A DNA stretch of 64,000 nucleotides from Paenibacillus pectinilyticus. Lineage in GTDB: Bacteria > Bacillota > Bacilli > Paenibacillales > NBRC-103111. Made by a program: the position numbers and the translations under genes. Numbering within the stretch: position 1 is the first letter of the stretch; every line of letters begins with the position of its first letter. A model generated the notes under the pieces. It was not told the DNA's origin and did no database searches. It saw nothing but the letters and a program-made list of their open reading frames with translations. The stretch covers positions 557,267 to 621,266 of the forward strand of contig NZ_LYPC01000028.1 of the NCBI RefSeq assembly GCF_001700435.1. Reading direction: 5' to 3'. Shown one piece after another: positions 1 through 9,374 of the stretch.

Positions 1-85
1 AGGGGACTTTTTTGGTGCATGTTTGTTCAGTGTCTACCGTGGGCTCAATGATGCAAATATTTAGTGGGAGCATATTGTCAGTCAT

Positions 86-127
86 AGAAAAAAGCAAGCC
101 AGTGCGCATCGGCACCAGACTTGCTTT
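86..127 (-). terminator. Rho-independent terminator of the lectin/SLH gene
   Basis: Arms AAAGCAAG (91-98) and CTTGCTTT (120-127), with an inner GTGC/GCAC stem, give a hairpin that on the minus strand runs into a T tract. It lies just after the stop of the leftward surface-protein gene. Bases 1-85 show no feature I can support. Confidence 0.8.
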
Positions 128-144
128 AATTTTGCGATCAACTA

Positions 145-3100
145 CTATTTTTGCAAAGTTTCCGCATTGTTATGGATAATGTACTGATGATCGGTCGAAG
201 CTTCTTCAATATCTTCGTAAGCCCAATAGTAGGAACCTACGTCGGACCAAGAAGGAGTGGCAACTCCGCTCAGCGGGCCGCGATTTGTCACACGATTGAT
301 GACTGTGACCATCTCGGCGCGGGTGGTGTTCGCTTTAGGCAGGAATGTCCCATCGGCGTAGCCGCTCAAAATCCCCGCGGCTCTGGCAGAATTAATTGCA
401 TCTCTAGCCCAGCTGCCAGAAATATCGCTGAAACCATCCTTTCCTTGCTGTCCTTCCAGCTTCTTCAAGCGTGCCGCTATCCCGGCAACTTCTTCTCTAG
501 TAATCGGTTGTTCGGGACGGAAGGTTCCATCCGGGTAGCCGTTCATAAATCCTGCTTTAGTTACTGCATTTATCGCATCATAGCTCCAGTTCAACTTGTT
601 CACATCAGAATAAGAGGATTGCTCTGAATCTGATTTGAGAAGTTCATACACTCGGGACAGCATCGCAGCCACTTCTTGACGGCTTACACTTCTTGACGGC
701 TTAAATGTTTCGTCCGGATAGCCTTCAATATATTTCTTATGGCTGCCTTTATCTCCTTCATGAAGCTTCTGTGGTACATTGATCGTTATGCTGTCCGATG
801 CCTGACCCTCAATGCCATTCTTAACAGCCGTAACGGTAATGACATGTGTTTGACCTACTGTAATTCCTGACAATAAATAGCTTGCGTTAGTAATGCCGCT
901 TGCGATTGGCTTACCATTATCATAAATGGTATAGGATGTTGCGCCCGCTACAGTATTCCAGGTTATAGTCGCATCCGAGCCGCTCGATCCCAGCGTAGCA
1001 GCTACATTCGTTGGTTTCCCAATTACATCAGATGAAGATGAACTATTGGAATAAGGTCTTGGCATGCTAAAGCTGAACGAAACGATCGTTTGGCCTACAT
1101 GAATGATTCCGTTTTGAATGTAGCTATCCGATCCATTCTCAGCTGGAACATTCACGTTCGCTGAAAGCGTACTGTAAGGCACCGGATAATATGGATGGGT
1201 AGCTATAATATAATAATCCGTGTCTGGGTACACCATCCAACCGTAAGCACCGTTGTTGTCCGTTACCTGCGGATTGTTATTCTGATTCGGTGCGAACGAA
1301 GGAAGCACTGGTAATGTGACAATCGTATTCGGCGTATGATGGTTTGCGATGTTCAGCGGTGTATTCGCGTAGTACAACGTCATGGTCGTACCCGGAAGAG
1401 GCGCCCCATTCTCATTTGTCACGATTCCGTAAGGGTCAATTAAGGAATTCACAAAGCTGACAGACCCGTTTTCATTAACGGTAACCTGCACGGAAGGACC
1501 TGCTAAAATCGTATTATCCGGAGCTTTCACCTGATAAGAAATCGAGTAAGTGCCGGGTGCTACGTTGCTGACCATGAAGTTTCCGTTGGCATCAAGCGGG
1601 AAAGAGTGCTGGTTCAGGCTTCCACCCGTAACGACAGCCGTGATGTTCCCTGATCCAAACAGATCGTTTACGGACGGAGGATTAGAGCCACCATGACTTG
1701 CCACCAATAGTTGGCCGCTGATCTCGGTCTGAGAAGTGATGCTTTCTCCCAGTCCCGTCAAAGTTCCGACTGGAGCCGACTGCGTCGTATTGACTTGTAC
1801 AGTACGTCCGCCGACTTGAGCTGTATAGTTAATTTTGATTTGATAGTTAAAGTCGCCGCGAGGCACGAAAATTTGATAGGAGCCATCCGTTCCTGTGACG
1901 ACTTGGGCGGTAAAGTCCGGAGTTCCGTCGCTGTCGAAATCCGCCGAAACTGAAACGGCCGCGCCTGCAATTGGTTTGTTCGTCGCCGTATCGATCAATA
2001 CGCCCTTGACGGAGGCAGGCATATAATGAATTTCAATTGACTTTTGCGCCGTCGCGCCATTTGGATCTTGAGCCGATGCAGTAATTGTCTCATATACCGG
2101 CACCAATCCGTTAATGGCCGGGACGGTGTATTGAATCCTAGCCACGCCGTTTGCGTCCGTACTTACGATTTGGTTATTTGCATTGTTCTGACCGAATGTA
2201 AAAGTTATCGGCACACCGGAAACTGGCTGACCGCTACCCTTAGAGGTCACGGTGCCTATCAATTCAATTTGTGTATGACCATCTCCGACAACCGAATCCA
2301 AAGGCGTTGTCAGCGTAACATTGTATTGCGGTTCGGCAGCATTAACCACAATCGTTTCCGTAACGGTCTTTCCACTATACGTAATGGTGATCGTCGCAGT
2401 GCCCGGACCTACGGCAGTCACCTTCCCTTGAGAATCTACAGTAATGACACCGGGATTAGAGCTCGTATAGGTTACATTCGTGGATACATCTCTAATACTG
2501 CGGTCGGAATACACGGCATTGACTACCGTTTGGTGCGTATCACCCACCAGAAGCGTATACCCGTTTACATCCAAAAAGAGATTTGATAGATCTGTCAAAG
2601 TGATGTCAAAAGGCAGAGATTCAGCAATTTCCTGTCCACCTGTTTTAGCAATAATTGTATAAGTGTGATGGGAATTCGTCGGATATCCCGAAAGATCCAC
2701 TTGATTGGTGGTTACTGTTCTCACAAGAACACCATTATCATAAATATCGTAACTGCTCGCAGGAGGCGTTGTCACCGGCCAGGTTAACGTCAAACTTGTA
2801 TTTGTAACATTTTTTGCTGTCACATTCGAAATTTGCGGTACTACCGTTAGATTTGCTTGCTTAGTAAACAAACCATAAACCACATTAATAACCGATGTAC
2901 CCTGAGCGACTGCCGTAATCAAGCCATGAGGACTGATCGTCGCAATGTTTGTAAATGTGGAACTAAACTGCGCGACATTCGTAATATCAATCGGCGAATA
3001 GGTTCCGTACACAACTGTCGATACGGTTTGATAAGTGCCTCCTACTGGAAGAATGTAAGTATTTCTATCCAGCGTAATTTGCGCCTGCGTTGGTGATGAC

Positions 3101-4530
3101 GCTGGAGATGAGAAACCAGCCGTAACTGCTTTGACCGTATAAACTCCTGGGGCAACAACTCCAAGATTATAAGTCGTTCCGGTCACTGTGCTTCCCATAT
3201 AATTACCATTATGATAAATGCTGTAGTAGGTGGCTCCAGTCACGGAATTCCAGGTCAAAGACGTCATATCCGGTGACACAAAGGAAAGCCCTGTTGGAGC
3301 AGACGGAGCGCTAATCGTCGTATATGCTCCACCTTCAGCGACAATATCCAACGAAGGTGTACCTGGTGGTATTTTGGAGTTGTCCAAAATAACATGGACT
3401 TTTCCGTCCGGTCCAGTAAGCGGAGGCGAAGAGAGCGGCAAGCCGAATAAATCCAGATAAGGTCCATTGATGGGAAGATCAATCGGCACGCCAGATACAG
3501 GCTGGCCAGTCGGATCCGTAGCTGTAATTGTAATGTCCGTTTTACCGTACGGATCCTGAGGATCTGCAGTCGGATCGGCTGTAACTTTGGTAGGCGCTTG
3601 TTTGTACTCAGTTGTAGGATCATTTGAATTAATTGGATCCAGATTATTAGTAAAATACCAGCTCAGTAAATCTTGATTTTCCCAAGCTCCCCCAGTCGAA
3701 GCAGTAAAACCGGCAAACACCGAGTTTTGATTCTGGAAGATCGTTGAAAGATCAATACTGCCTACATCCAACACCTTAATAGCCGTTGACCGGTCATTCG
3801 ACGTGCTCATGTAGACTTTTACATTTTCAGCGTTGCCATCATAATCAATCCAAACGTGATACACATTAGTGCCTGCCTTCATAATTCCTAACGAAGGAAA
3901 ATCAGATAAATTCCTATACCTTCCGGCTACATTTTGCAATGTGCCCGTTGTATCAATACCGACATAATTATCGCTCGGGTCACCGAGGTCGGGGTTTTTA
4001 TATGTATCAAATTTCACTGCAAAACTAGGCTGAATTCCGTAATAGCCCATTCCACCGCCAGGCGTACCCGCATTGCTGCTCAAGGTTTGAATGACGAAAG
4101 CCATCCCGTCAGCTCCGGGTTTCCCACTTGGATTGTACAGAGGGTTAAAGAATCCCGGGTCTGTATAGCTTCCACCAGAAAACTTAAACGAAAAATAAGT
4201 GCTGAATGAAAAATTATTTTGATTATAAATGCGTTGTTGATTAAAGATCGTACCATACGAGCCGGAACGTTGTGAGAAGGCTAACGCACCGTCCGTTAAG
4301 TTCGTCAATCGGAGATAATCCGCTCCATTCGGAACCTTACTAGTCCCGCTAAAGCTATAAGCTTGACCTGATGTTACTCCTGTGAAATTATCATTCTTAA
4401 ACGAAACCCATTTAGTAGTGGTGGTAGTTGCTTTTGCTATTGGTAAGATTTCAAATGAGAAGAACGAAACCATAAGAGCTATACAAAGAAATACTCGGAA
4501 CATGATTAGGGTTGCAGTACGTATTTTCAA
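145..4530 (-). CDS. Giant secreted L-type lectin / Ig-like / SLH surface protein
   Basis: Predicted surface protein of about 1461 residues. A hydrophobic signal segment (about 10-35) is followed by a legume-lectin-like domain (about 40-300), a Big-1-like segment, alternating fibronectin III and Big-2 domains (about 400-735), another Big-1-like domain, carboxypeptidase-regulatory-like beta domains (about 845-1180), a further FnIII, and three C-terminal SLH repeats with GYPDGTF-type motifs. SLH repeats bind pyruvylated cell-wall polymer, so the protein probably sits on the cell wall and presents a carbohydrate-binding head; that role is inferred. The frame opens at an ATG (4545) lacking a ribosome site, but GGAGG lies 8 nt before an in-frame TTG at 4530, which I take as the start. 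The ligand is unknown. Confidence 0.88.
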   Translation of the reverse strand: MKIRTATLIMFRVFLCIALMVSFFSFEILPIAKATTTTTKWVSFKNDNFTGVTSGQAYSFSGTSKVPNGADYLRLTNLTDGALAFSQRSGSYGTIFNQQRIYNQNNFSFSTYFSFKFSGGSYTDPGFFNPLYNPSGKPGADGMAFVIQTLSSNAGTPGGGMGYYGIQPSFAVKFDTYKNPDLGDPSDNYVGIDTTGTLQNVAGRYRNLSDFPSLGIMKAGTNVYHVWIDYDGNAENVKVYMSTSNDRSTAIKVLDVGSIDLSTIFQNQNSVFAGFTASTGGAWENQDLLSWYFTNNLDPINSNDPTTEYKQAPTKVTADPTADPQDPYGKTDITITATDPTGQPVSGVPIDLPINGPYLDLFGLPLSSPPLTGPDGKVHVILDNSKIPPGTPSLDIVAEGGAYTTISAPSAPTGLSFVSPDMTSLTWNSVTGATYYSIYHNGNYMGSTVTGTTYNLGVVAPGVYTVKAVTAGFSSPASSPTQAQITLDRNTYILPVGGTYQTVSTVVYGTYSPIDITNVAQFSSTFTNIATISPHGLITAVAQGTSVINVVYGLFTKQANLTVVPQISNVTAKNVTNTSLTLTWPVTTPPASSYDIYDNGVLVRTVTTNQVDLSGYPTNSHHTYTIIAKTGGQEIAESLPFDITLTDLSNLFLDVNGYTLLVGDTHQTVVNAVYSDRSIRDVSTNVTYTSSNPGVITVDSQGKVTAVGPGTATITITYSGKTVTETIVVNAAEPQYNVTLTTPLDSVVGDGHTQIELIGTVTSKGSGQPVSGVPITFTFGQNNANNQIVSTDANGVARIQYTVPAINGLVPVYETITASAQDPNGATAQKSIEIHYMPASVKGVLIDTATNKPIAGAAVSVSADFDSDGTPDFTAQVVTGTDGSYQIFVPRGDFNYQIKINYTAQVGGRTVQVNTTQSAPVGTLTGLGESITSQTEISGQLLVASHGGSNPPSVNDLFGSGNITAVVTGGSLNQHSFPLDANGNFMVSNVAPGTYSISYQVKAPDNTILAGPSVQVTVNENGSVSFVNSLIDPYGIVTNENGAPLPGTTMTLYYANTPLNIANHHTPNTIVTLPVLPSFAPNQNNNPQVTDNNGAYGWMVYPDTDYYIIATHPYYPVPYSTLSANVNVPAENGSDSYIQNGIIHVGQTIVSFSFSMPRPYSNSSSSSDVIGKPTNVAATLGSSGSDATITWNTVAGATSYTIYDNGKPIASGITNASYLLSGITVGQTHVITVTAVKNGIEGQASDSITINVPQKLHEGDKGSHKKYIEGYPDETFKPSRSVSRQEVAAMLSRVYELLKSDSEQSSYSDVNKLNWSYDAINAVTKAGFMNGYPDGTFRPEQPITREEVAGIAARLKKLEGQQGKDGFSDISGSWARDAINSARAAGILSGYADGTFLPKANTTRAEMVTVINRVTNRGPLSGVATPSWSDVGSYYWAYEDIEEASTDHQYIIHNNAETLQK

Positions 4531-5004
4531 TTTTTCTTCCTCCATTTCTAAATTCGAGTAAGCATTTATATGGCGTGTCCTATATGATCAGACTGCACTA
4601 TCCAATGTCACCCCTTTCTCACAGATAAAAAATGCACATAGGCTAACATTACTCGACACAGTCCGAGTCCGGCATACAGCCAACTTAACCAAATTAATTT
4701 CAACTTCTATCACTCTATCTTTAAAGACCTTAAAAAAACCTTAAACTGAAGGTTTTTTCCCGAATTCGGTATAGACTATTAGTTCTTTATTCCTCTTGCT
4801 ATACCGATCGACTTATTTAACGGTTGAAATATATAGTCCCATCACACTAGTTATTTCCACCCAGATTAAGACACACTTAGGTAAAGTACTACTATATTTC
4901 TTCAAAATCTATCTAGTTAATCGTCATATTTTTACATCATTTGTCATCCTCATAATCCCAGAAGCACAGAAAGAAGCCGAAATAAGACAAGACCCTTAAA
5001 AAGG
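4531..5004. other. Intergenic leader upstream of the lectin/SLH gene
   Basis: No gene recognised. A hairpin with arms AAAAACCTT/AAGGTTTTT (4732-4758) is flanked by A and T runs, so it would read as a terminator in either direction and lies about 200 nt upstream of the leftward gene. A weaker ACTCG/CGAGT inverted repeat is at 4652-4669. I looked for a c-di-GMP riboswitch core and did not find one. Confidence 0.45.
4732..4758. terminator. Bidirectional terminator-like hairpin
   Basis: CCTT and AAGG (4739-4742, 4749-4752) are extended by seven A on one side and six T on the other around a 6-nt loop. Because the MFS gene already has a terminator at 5005-5028, this one could be a backup or a leader attenuator of the surface-protein gene. 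Confidence 0.5.
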
Positions 5005-5028
5005 AAAAAACCCGCACATTGAGCGGGC
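5005..5028 (-). terminator. Terminator of the Set-type MFS gene
   Basis: CCCGC (5011-5015) pairs with GCGGG (5023-5027) around a 7-nt loop. On the minus strand the stem is followed by six T, about 140 nt past the MFS stop. Confidence 0.8.
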
Positions 5029-5163
5029 ATCCTCATATGGAGGTGAGTGAGTCTTGGGTAAACATCATAGATAAAAACCCCTAGTTCATTTTTTGAAGTT
5101 TGTATCGTAAACGGGCAATGTTCTTGACAACCGATTATGAGAGCTAATCTTTCTTCCATACGA

Positions 5164-6366
5164 TTACAAATCCCCTATGCCTGCTTCCTTATCTTCTTGA
5201 GGCCTCGTTTTCCATAAGATCAAGAACGAGATCATGACAATGCCCAGACACACCAGATATACATGACGAAATCCAATAAACTGAGCAACGAGCCCGCCGC
5301 CCAGGCTGCCCACTAACCTTCCAATAATGGACCCATTGTAATAGATGGTTGAGGACAGCCCTGGTGAATCGGGAAGCAGCTTCGTGAAGTAGCTCAGCCC
5401 ATTACCCATGATAATAGCCACAAACATCGCCTGTAAGAGCTGCGCACCAATTAGCTGCCAGGCACCGGTAGAAGCACTTAAAATAAGATAGTAAATAATA
5501 GCGATAAAGCAGGCTCCGATCATCAAAGAATGGTTTGATATTTTTCTGCCCAGAGCACCCAACACTAACATAATGGGGATCTCCAAACCGGCACAAACAC
5601 TAACAACCAAGCCGACATCCGTATGCGTACCATGGAGCTCATTTACAATAAACAAGGGCGTGTTAATCCCGTTAATGGCATTGACCGCAAATAGAAAGAT
5701 GAAGGCAATAAAGGGATACAGGATCCTCCTGTTTTTGAGAGAAGAATCACCTGTACCTGCTTTCTTCTTTGGTATCGATTTTCGATTAGGCAGGAATACA
5801 AATACCAGAGTTGCAATTGTAAGAAAAATGGCAGAAGTCCACAGAAAGAGTCCCTTGAATCCAACAGCTCCCAAAATGATGGTTCCCACCAACGGTCCTA
5901 CTAGAAATCCGAGGGATACCAGTGAACGCAAGGTTGACATGGCAAACGTCTTGTCTTCAGATTGGCTTTCATTCGCCGACTCCTGAGCATAGGCATAAAT
6001 TTGAGGCATCGCGGCAGCCCCCAATCCACTAAAGAAACTAACCGTAATTAGCAGCATGAAGAAGTTATGAAATACGATATATGACGCGTACCCCAATGCA
6101 GAGGAAACGGTGGCTGCAACTATAATCCATTTGCGGTCCAACTTGCTATCCGAACGCTTACCAATGAACGAGTTCATCAACACTCCGCTCAATGAGCTCA
6201 CCGCAGTAAAAAAGCCAAAGGCTCCCGTACTCATCCCAAAGTCTTCTGTAAAATACAGCGATAAATACGGCATTGTAATCGAAATTCCGGTACCGACTAA
6301 CAGCACACAGACGACAAATAAACGATATCCTTTGATGGCAAAAAGGTTCTTTACTCGTGTATACAA
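5164..6366 (-). CDS. Set-family sugar efflux transporter (MFS)
   Basis: Twelve-helix major facilitator protein, 400 aa. It resembles E. coli SetA/SetB: the loop 2-3 motif reads GKRSDSKLDRKWI where SetA has AKRSDSQGDRRKLI, AMPQIYAYAQE matches AMPQLFALARE, and GLEIPIML matches GLEIPAMI. The SetA sequences are from memory. Set proteins export sugars or sugar analogues across the cytoplasmic membrane; the substrate here is unknown. The start is TTG with AAGGAGA 7 nt upstream. It is divergent from an AraC regulator, which probably controls it. Confidence 0.85.
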   Translation of the reverse strand: MYTRVKNLFAIKGYRLFVVCVLLVGTGISITMPYLSLYFTEDFGMSTGAFGFFTAVSSLSGVLMNSFIGKRSDSKLDRKWIIVAATVSSALGYASYIVFHNFFMLLITVSFFSGLGAAAMPQIYAYAQESANESQSEDKTFAMSTLRSLVSLGFLVGPLVGTIILGAVGFKGLFLWTSAIFLTIATLVFVFLPNRKSIPKKKAGTGDSSLKNRRILYPFIAFIFLFAVNAINGINTPLFIVNELHGTHTDVGLVVSVCAGLEIPIMLVLGALGRKISNHSLMIGACFIAIIYYLILSASTGAWQLIGAQLLQAMFVAIIMGNGLSYFTKLLPDSPGLSSTIYYNGSIIGRLVGSLGGGLVAQFIGFRHVYLVCLGIVMISFLILWKTRPQEDKEAGIGDL

Positions 6367-6514
6367 TTGGTATTCTCCTTAACGTCATATTGTTGGTTCT
6401 TTCACATTACATTCATCCTTATTATGCGGCAAATAAGAAAACAATCGATATCCAATTCGTTGCATATGATTGCCTAATCCTCTCACACGACTTACCTGAC
6501 CGCTAAAGATACAT

Positions 6515-6520
6515 TATAAT
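6515..6520 (+). promoter_or_regulatory. Candidate -10 box for the AraC gene
   Basis: A perfect TATAAT lies 34 nt before the araC start. The matching -35 position (TTACCT, 6492-6497) is poor, which suggests dependence on an activator. Confidence 0.4.
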
Positions 6521-6553
6521 GCAAGGATAAAGAAGAAGCCCGAGGAGGATCAC

Positions 6554-7450
6554 ATGTCTGAACACCTATATAAGCAGCAGGCTGAGCTTACCCAACTTAT
6601 CGACCGTTACTCCGGAGAGGAAGGTGTTAACGTCACTGCCGTTCCATCGTTATATTTTATTCGCCGATCTCATACTACCGGTCCAAAGCACAGTATTTAT
6701 AAGCCTTCCTTATGCATTATCGTTCAGGGTGCGAAGGAGGTATGGCTGTCACAGGAGCGCTTCAGGTACAGTCCCGCTGATTACCTTATTGCTTCGGTAG
6801 ATCTACCGGTTACCGGGCAAGTTATCGAGGCCTCTCCGGACGTTCCGTATTTGGCCCTCACGCTTGAGTTTACGCCAAGTCAAATTTTGGAGGTGTTACA
6901 TGATTCCGAAATTCGAGTCAGCAAGCAAGAAAATGCCAAGCGAGCCATGTATGTCAGTCCGATAGCGTTACCCATGCTGGATGCTGTAATTCGATTAGCT
7001 CGTTTAATAGAGAACCCGGCAGATGTCCCAGTCCTCGCTCCTCTATTTACAAGGGAAATTTTGTATCGGGTGCTGCAAGGTCCGCACGGGGGTACACTTG
7101 AACAACTTGCCATAGAAGGAAGCTCTACCTATCGGATCCGAGATGTTATCGAACATATCAAGAATAGCTATACGAGCTCTTTTCGGATTGAGGAACTTGC
7201 GGAAACGGCAAACATGAGTGTTGCTACCCTGCATAGGCACTTTAAAGAAGTGACCGCTATGAGCCCTATCCAGTTCCAAAAGCAACTGCGGCTGCAAGAA
7301 GCACGGCGCCTGCTATTGAGTGAATCAACAGATGCTGCAGATGTCGCATTCCATGTCGGCTATGAAAGTCCATCGCAATTCAGTCGGGAGTATTCCCGGA
7401 TGTTTGGTTTTCCGCCAATCGAAGATATAAAGCGTCTGCGGACGAAGTAA
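6554..7450 (+). CDS. AraC-family regulator with AraC_N ligand domain
   Basis: Cytoplasmic DNA-binding regulator, 298 aa. The N-terminal half (about 15-170) resembles the AraC_N domain of YqhC-like regulators (SLCIIVQGAKEVWL region). The C-terminal 100 residues carry the two AraC helix-turn-helix motifs, with IEELAETANMSVATLHRHFK and ADVAFHVGYESPSQFSREYSR. AGGAGG lies 6-8 nt before the ATG. Divergence from the sugar-efflux MFS suggests it controls that gene in response to a small molecule; the ligand is not known. Confidence 0.9.
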   Translation: MSEHLYKQQAELTQLIDRYSGEEGVNVTAVPSLYFIRRSHTTGPKHSIYKPSLCIIVQGAKEVWLSQERFRYSPADYLIASVDLPVTGQVIEASPDVPYLALTLEFTPSQILEVLHDSEIRVSKQENAKRAMYVSPIALPMLDAVIRLARLIENPADVPVLAPLFTREILYRVLQGPHGGTLEQLAIEGSSTYRIRDVIEHIKNSYTSSFRIEELAETANMSVATLHRHFKEVTAMSPIQFQKQLRLQEARRLLLSESTDAADVAFHVGYESPSQFSREYSRMFGFPPIEDIKRLRTK

Positions 7451-7460
7451 TTGAACGACA

Positions 7461-7490
7461 AAAAATCCCCGATACACGGGGACCCCTTTT
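7461..7490. terminator. Bidirectional terminator between araC and the permease gene
   Basis: TCCCCG (7466-7471) and CGGGGA (7477-7482) have a 5-nt loop. CCCCTTTT follows on the plus strand and a T run on the minus strand. It serves the converging AraC and ABC permease transcripts. Confidence 0.75.
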
Positions 7491-7496
7491 ATACAA

Positions 7497-8378
7497 TTAT
7501 CCTTTCACCGAACCCGCCGCGATACCTTCCACAATGCGATTGCTTAATAAAATGAAGGCGAGCATGATTGGCAAAATACTGATCATCAGGGTAGCGCCAA
7601 TCGCTCCCCAATCCGTCGTATATTGACCGACGAAGTTTTGGACACCGACGGTTAACGTCTTGTACTTTTCCGAGGAAATAAACGTATTCACGAAGATGAA
7701 CTCATTCCAATTGTAGATCATGTTAATGATCACGGCGGTAGATAACACAGAGGCCGTCATCGGCAGCGTGATGCTGAAGAAGATACGGTTCACCGAGCAC
7801 CCATCCATAACGGCAGCTTCCTCCACTTCACGTGGCAGTGTGTAATAGAAACCAAGCATGATCATAATCGTAATTGGCAAATTGAAAGCAATATAAGACA
7901 AGATGATGGACAAGGGGTGGTCAGTTAGATGCATTTTCGTAAACAGACTGAACAGCGGAATGAGCGTGGAATGCACGGGAATCATCAGCCCCACCATAAA
8001 CAGCCCGAGCACGAAGGATTGCAGCTTCCATTTCATCCGAGTCAAAGCGAAAGTCACCAAGCTTGCGAACAGTACCGTAACGCCCACAGAAACTAACGTC
8101 ATCCATACACTGTTGAAAAAGTAGTTATTGATATGGCCCTGCGTCCATACCTTCTCGTAATTTTCCCAGCGAAATTTCTCTGGAAAGGCGAAAGGAGCCA
8201 GGTTGAAGATTTCTTCATTATTTTTCAAGGAGAATAGCAATAACCACAAGAGTGGAAATATCTGAATCACAGCGACGATGGTAAGCACGATATACAGCAC
8301 GCCATAACCGATCTGCCCGGGAAGCTTGCTTCGTAATGTTAGCGCCTGTGACGGTTGTTGGATGGTTTCAGTTTGCAT
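7497..8378 (-). CDS. Carbohydrate ABC transporter permease, MalG type
   Basis: Inner-membrane permease, 293 aa, with about six helices. The EAA loop reads EVEEAAVMDGCSVNRIFFSITLP, the coupling site for the ATPase. It ends in EGIAAGSVKG, typical of MalG-like proteins. It is last in the binding-protein/permease/permease operon, 21 nt after the other permease. No ATPase gene is present, as is common for Paenibacillus sugar importers that share an MsmX-type ATPase encoded elsewhere (family knowledge). The substrate is probably an oligosaccharide, not determined. Confidence 0.93.
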   Translation of the reverse strand: MQTETIQQPSQALTLRSKLPGQIGYGVLYIVLTIVAVIQIFPLLWLLLFSLKNNEEIFNLAPFAFPEKFRWENYEKVWTQGHINNYFFNSVWMTLVSVGVTVLFASLVTFALTRMKWKLQSFVLGLFMVGLMIPVHSTLIPLFSLFTKMHLTDHPLSIILSYIAFNLPITIMIMLGFYYTLPREVEEAAVMDGCSVNRIFFSITLPMTASVLSTAVIINMIYNWNEFIFVNTFISSEKYKTLTVGVQNFVGQYTTDWGAIGATLMISILPIMLAFILLSNRIVEGIAAGSVKG

Positions 8379-8399
8379 GGAAACGACAGTCTCCTTTCA

Positions 8400-9281
8400 T
8401 TACGAGAATTGGATGTCATCTTTGGACGCTGTCGCTTTGCGAATCAGCCACGTCACAACGAGACAGATCAAGAGCAGGAAGAAGCCAATGGCGCTGGCAT
8501 AGCCGAAATCGTAGCCTTTGAACGCCTTGCGGTACATGTAGGAGGCCATAACCTCACTGGACCCGTTCGGTCCGCCGCCCGTCATCACGTAGATGAGGTC
8601 GAAATATTTTAGCGAGCCTACAACTGCTAACACGACGGTTACCTTCATTACCTCGGCAATGAGCGGAACACGGATGGAGATGGCAACGCGCCATGGACTA
8701 GCCCCATCAATGCGCGCGGCTTCGATCAGCGAGGTCGGTACATTTTTCAAAGCGGCATAGTAGATCAAAATATAAAATCCGGCGTACTGCCACAAGATCG
8801 GCAAGAAGATGGCATATAAAACGATGGATGGATTGGACAGCCATTCCGGTGTATGCGTGACCCCCAGCGAAGCCAGGATATGATTCAATACCCCGTTCGT
8901 TGGGTGGAATATTTTCAACCATAATTGAGCGATAGCGACGGAGGAAAGCAGCATAGGGATCAAATAGATTTTGCGGAAAAAGTTAGCCCCGCGGATGTTG
9001 GCGGATAGCACTAGGGCGACTAGCAGATAGACAACGAGTGATAGTGTAGAGAAAATAGCCAGCAGGAACGAATGCTTCGCGCTGCCCCAGAACAATTTAT
9101 CGTGCAGCAATTCTGTATAATTATGCAAACCGATGAAGCTCATTTTGCCTACGCCATCCCACTTCATTAACCCGTAATAGCCTGTCATGACGATTGGCAT
9201 ATAGATTAAAGCTAGAAGTAGAAATAACGAGGGAATGACATATATCGCAATCATGGATTTATTGGACATGACTTTATCCAT
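8400..9281 (-). CDS. Carbohydrate ABC transporter permease, MalF/UgpA type
   Basis: Membrane permease, 293 aa, with about six helices. The EAA-type loop is SLIEAARIDGASPWRVAISIRVPLI. GGGG-AG lies about 9 nt before the ATG at 9281; a second in-frame ATG is four codons in. It pairs with the downstream MalG-type permease to form the importer channel. A long stem-loop separates it from the binding-protein gene upstream. Confidence 0.93.
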   Translation of the reverse strand: MDKVMSNKSMIAIYVIPSLFLLLALIYMPIVMTGYYGLMKWDGVGKMSFIGLHNYTELLHDKLFWGSAKHSFLLAIFSTLSLVVYLLVALVLSANIRGANFFRKIYLIPMLLSSVAIAQLWLKIFHPTNGVLNHILASLGVTHTPEWLSNPSIVLYAIFLPILWQYAGFYILIYYAALKNVPTSLIEAARIDGASPWRVAISIRVPLIAEVMKVTVVLAVVGSLKYFDLIYVMTGGGPNGSSEVMASYMYRKAFKGYDFGYASAIGFFLLLICLVVTWLIRKATASKDDIQFS

Positions 9282-9305
9282 CGCAGGCTCTCCCCTTTCT
9301 TACAC

Positions 9306-9358
9306 CGATACAACGAAAGGACTTATCTCTCAGCAGGGATAAGTCCTTTCCCGTATCG
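9306..9358 (-). promoter_or_regulatory. Intercistronic stem-loop between binding protein and permease
   Basis: Perfect 12-bp arms AAAGGACTTATC (9316-9327) and GATAAGTCCTTT (9338-9349) are flanked by a second pair, CGATAC (9306-9311) and GTATCG (9353-9358). No T run follows on the minus strand, so it is not a clean terminator. Such hairpins after the binding-protein gene commonly protect its mRNA 3' end or reduce read-through into the permeases; that role is inferred. Confidence 0.7.
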
Positions 9359-9374
9359 TTCGTATTCGGTCAGG

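Noticed and set aside
2044..2586. 180-codon plus-strand ORF inside the lectin/SLH gene
   Set aside because: Antisense shadow of repetitive beta-domain coding sequence; no ribosome site and no recognisable protein.
4531..5004. Possible c-di-GMP riboswitch before the surface-protein gene
   Set aside because: The conserved GEMM core words and paired helices were not found on the minus strand.
4950..5159. 69-codon ORF downstream of the Set-type MFS gene
   Set aside because: It runs through the terminator hairpin at 5005-5028 and has no ribosome site of its own.
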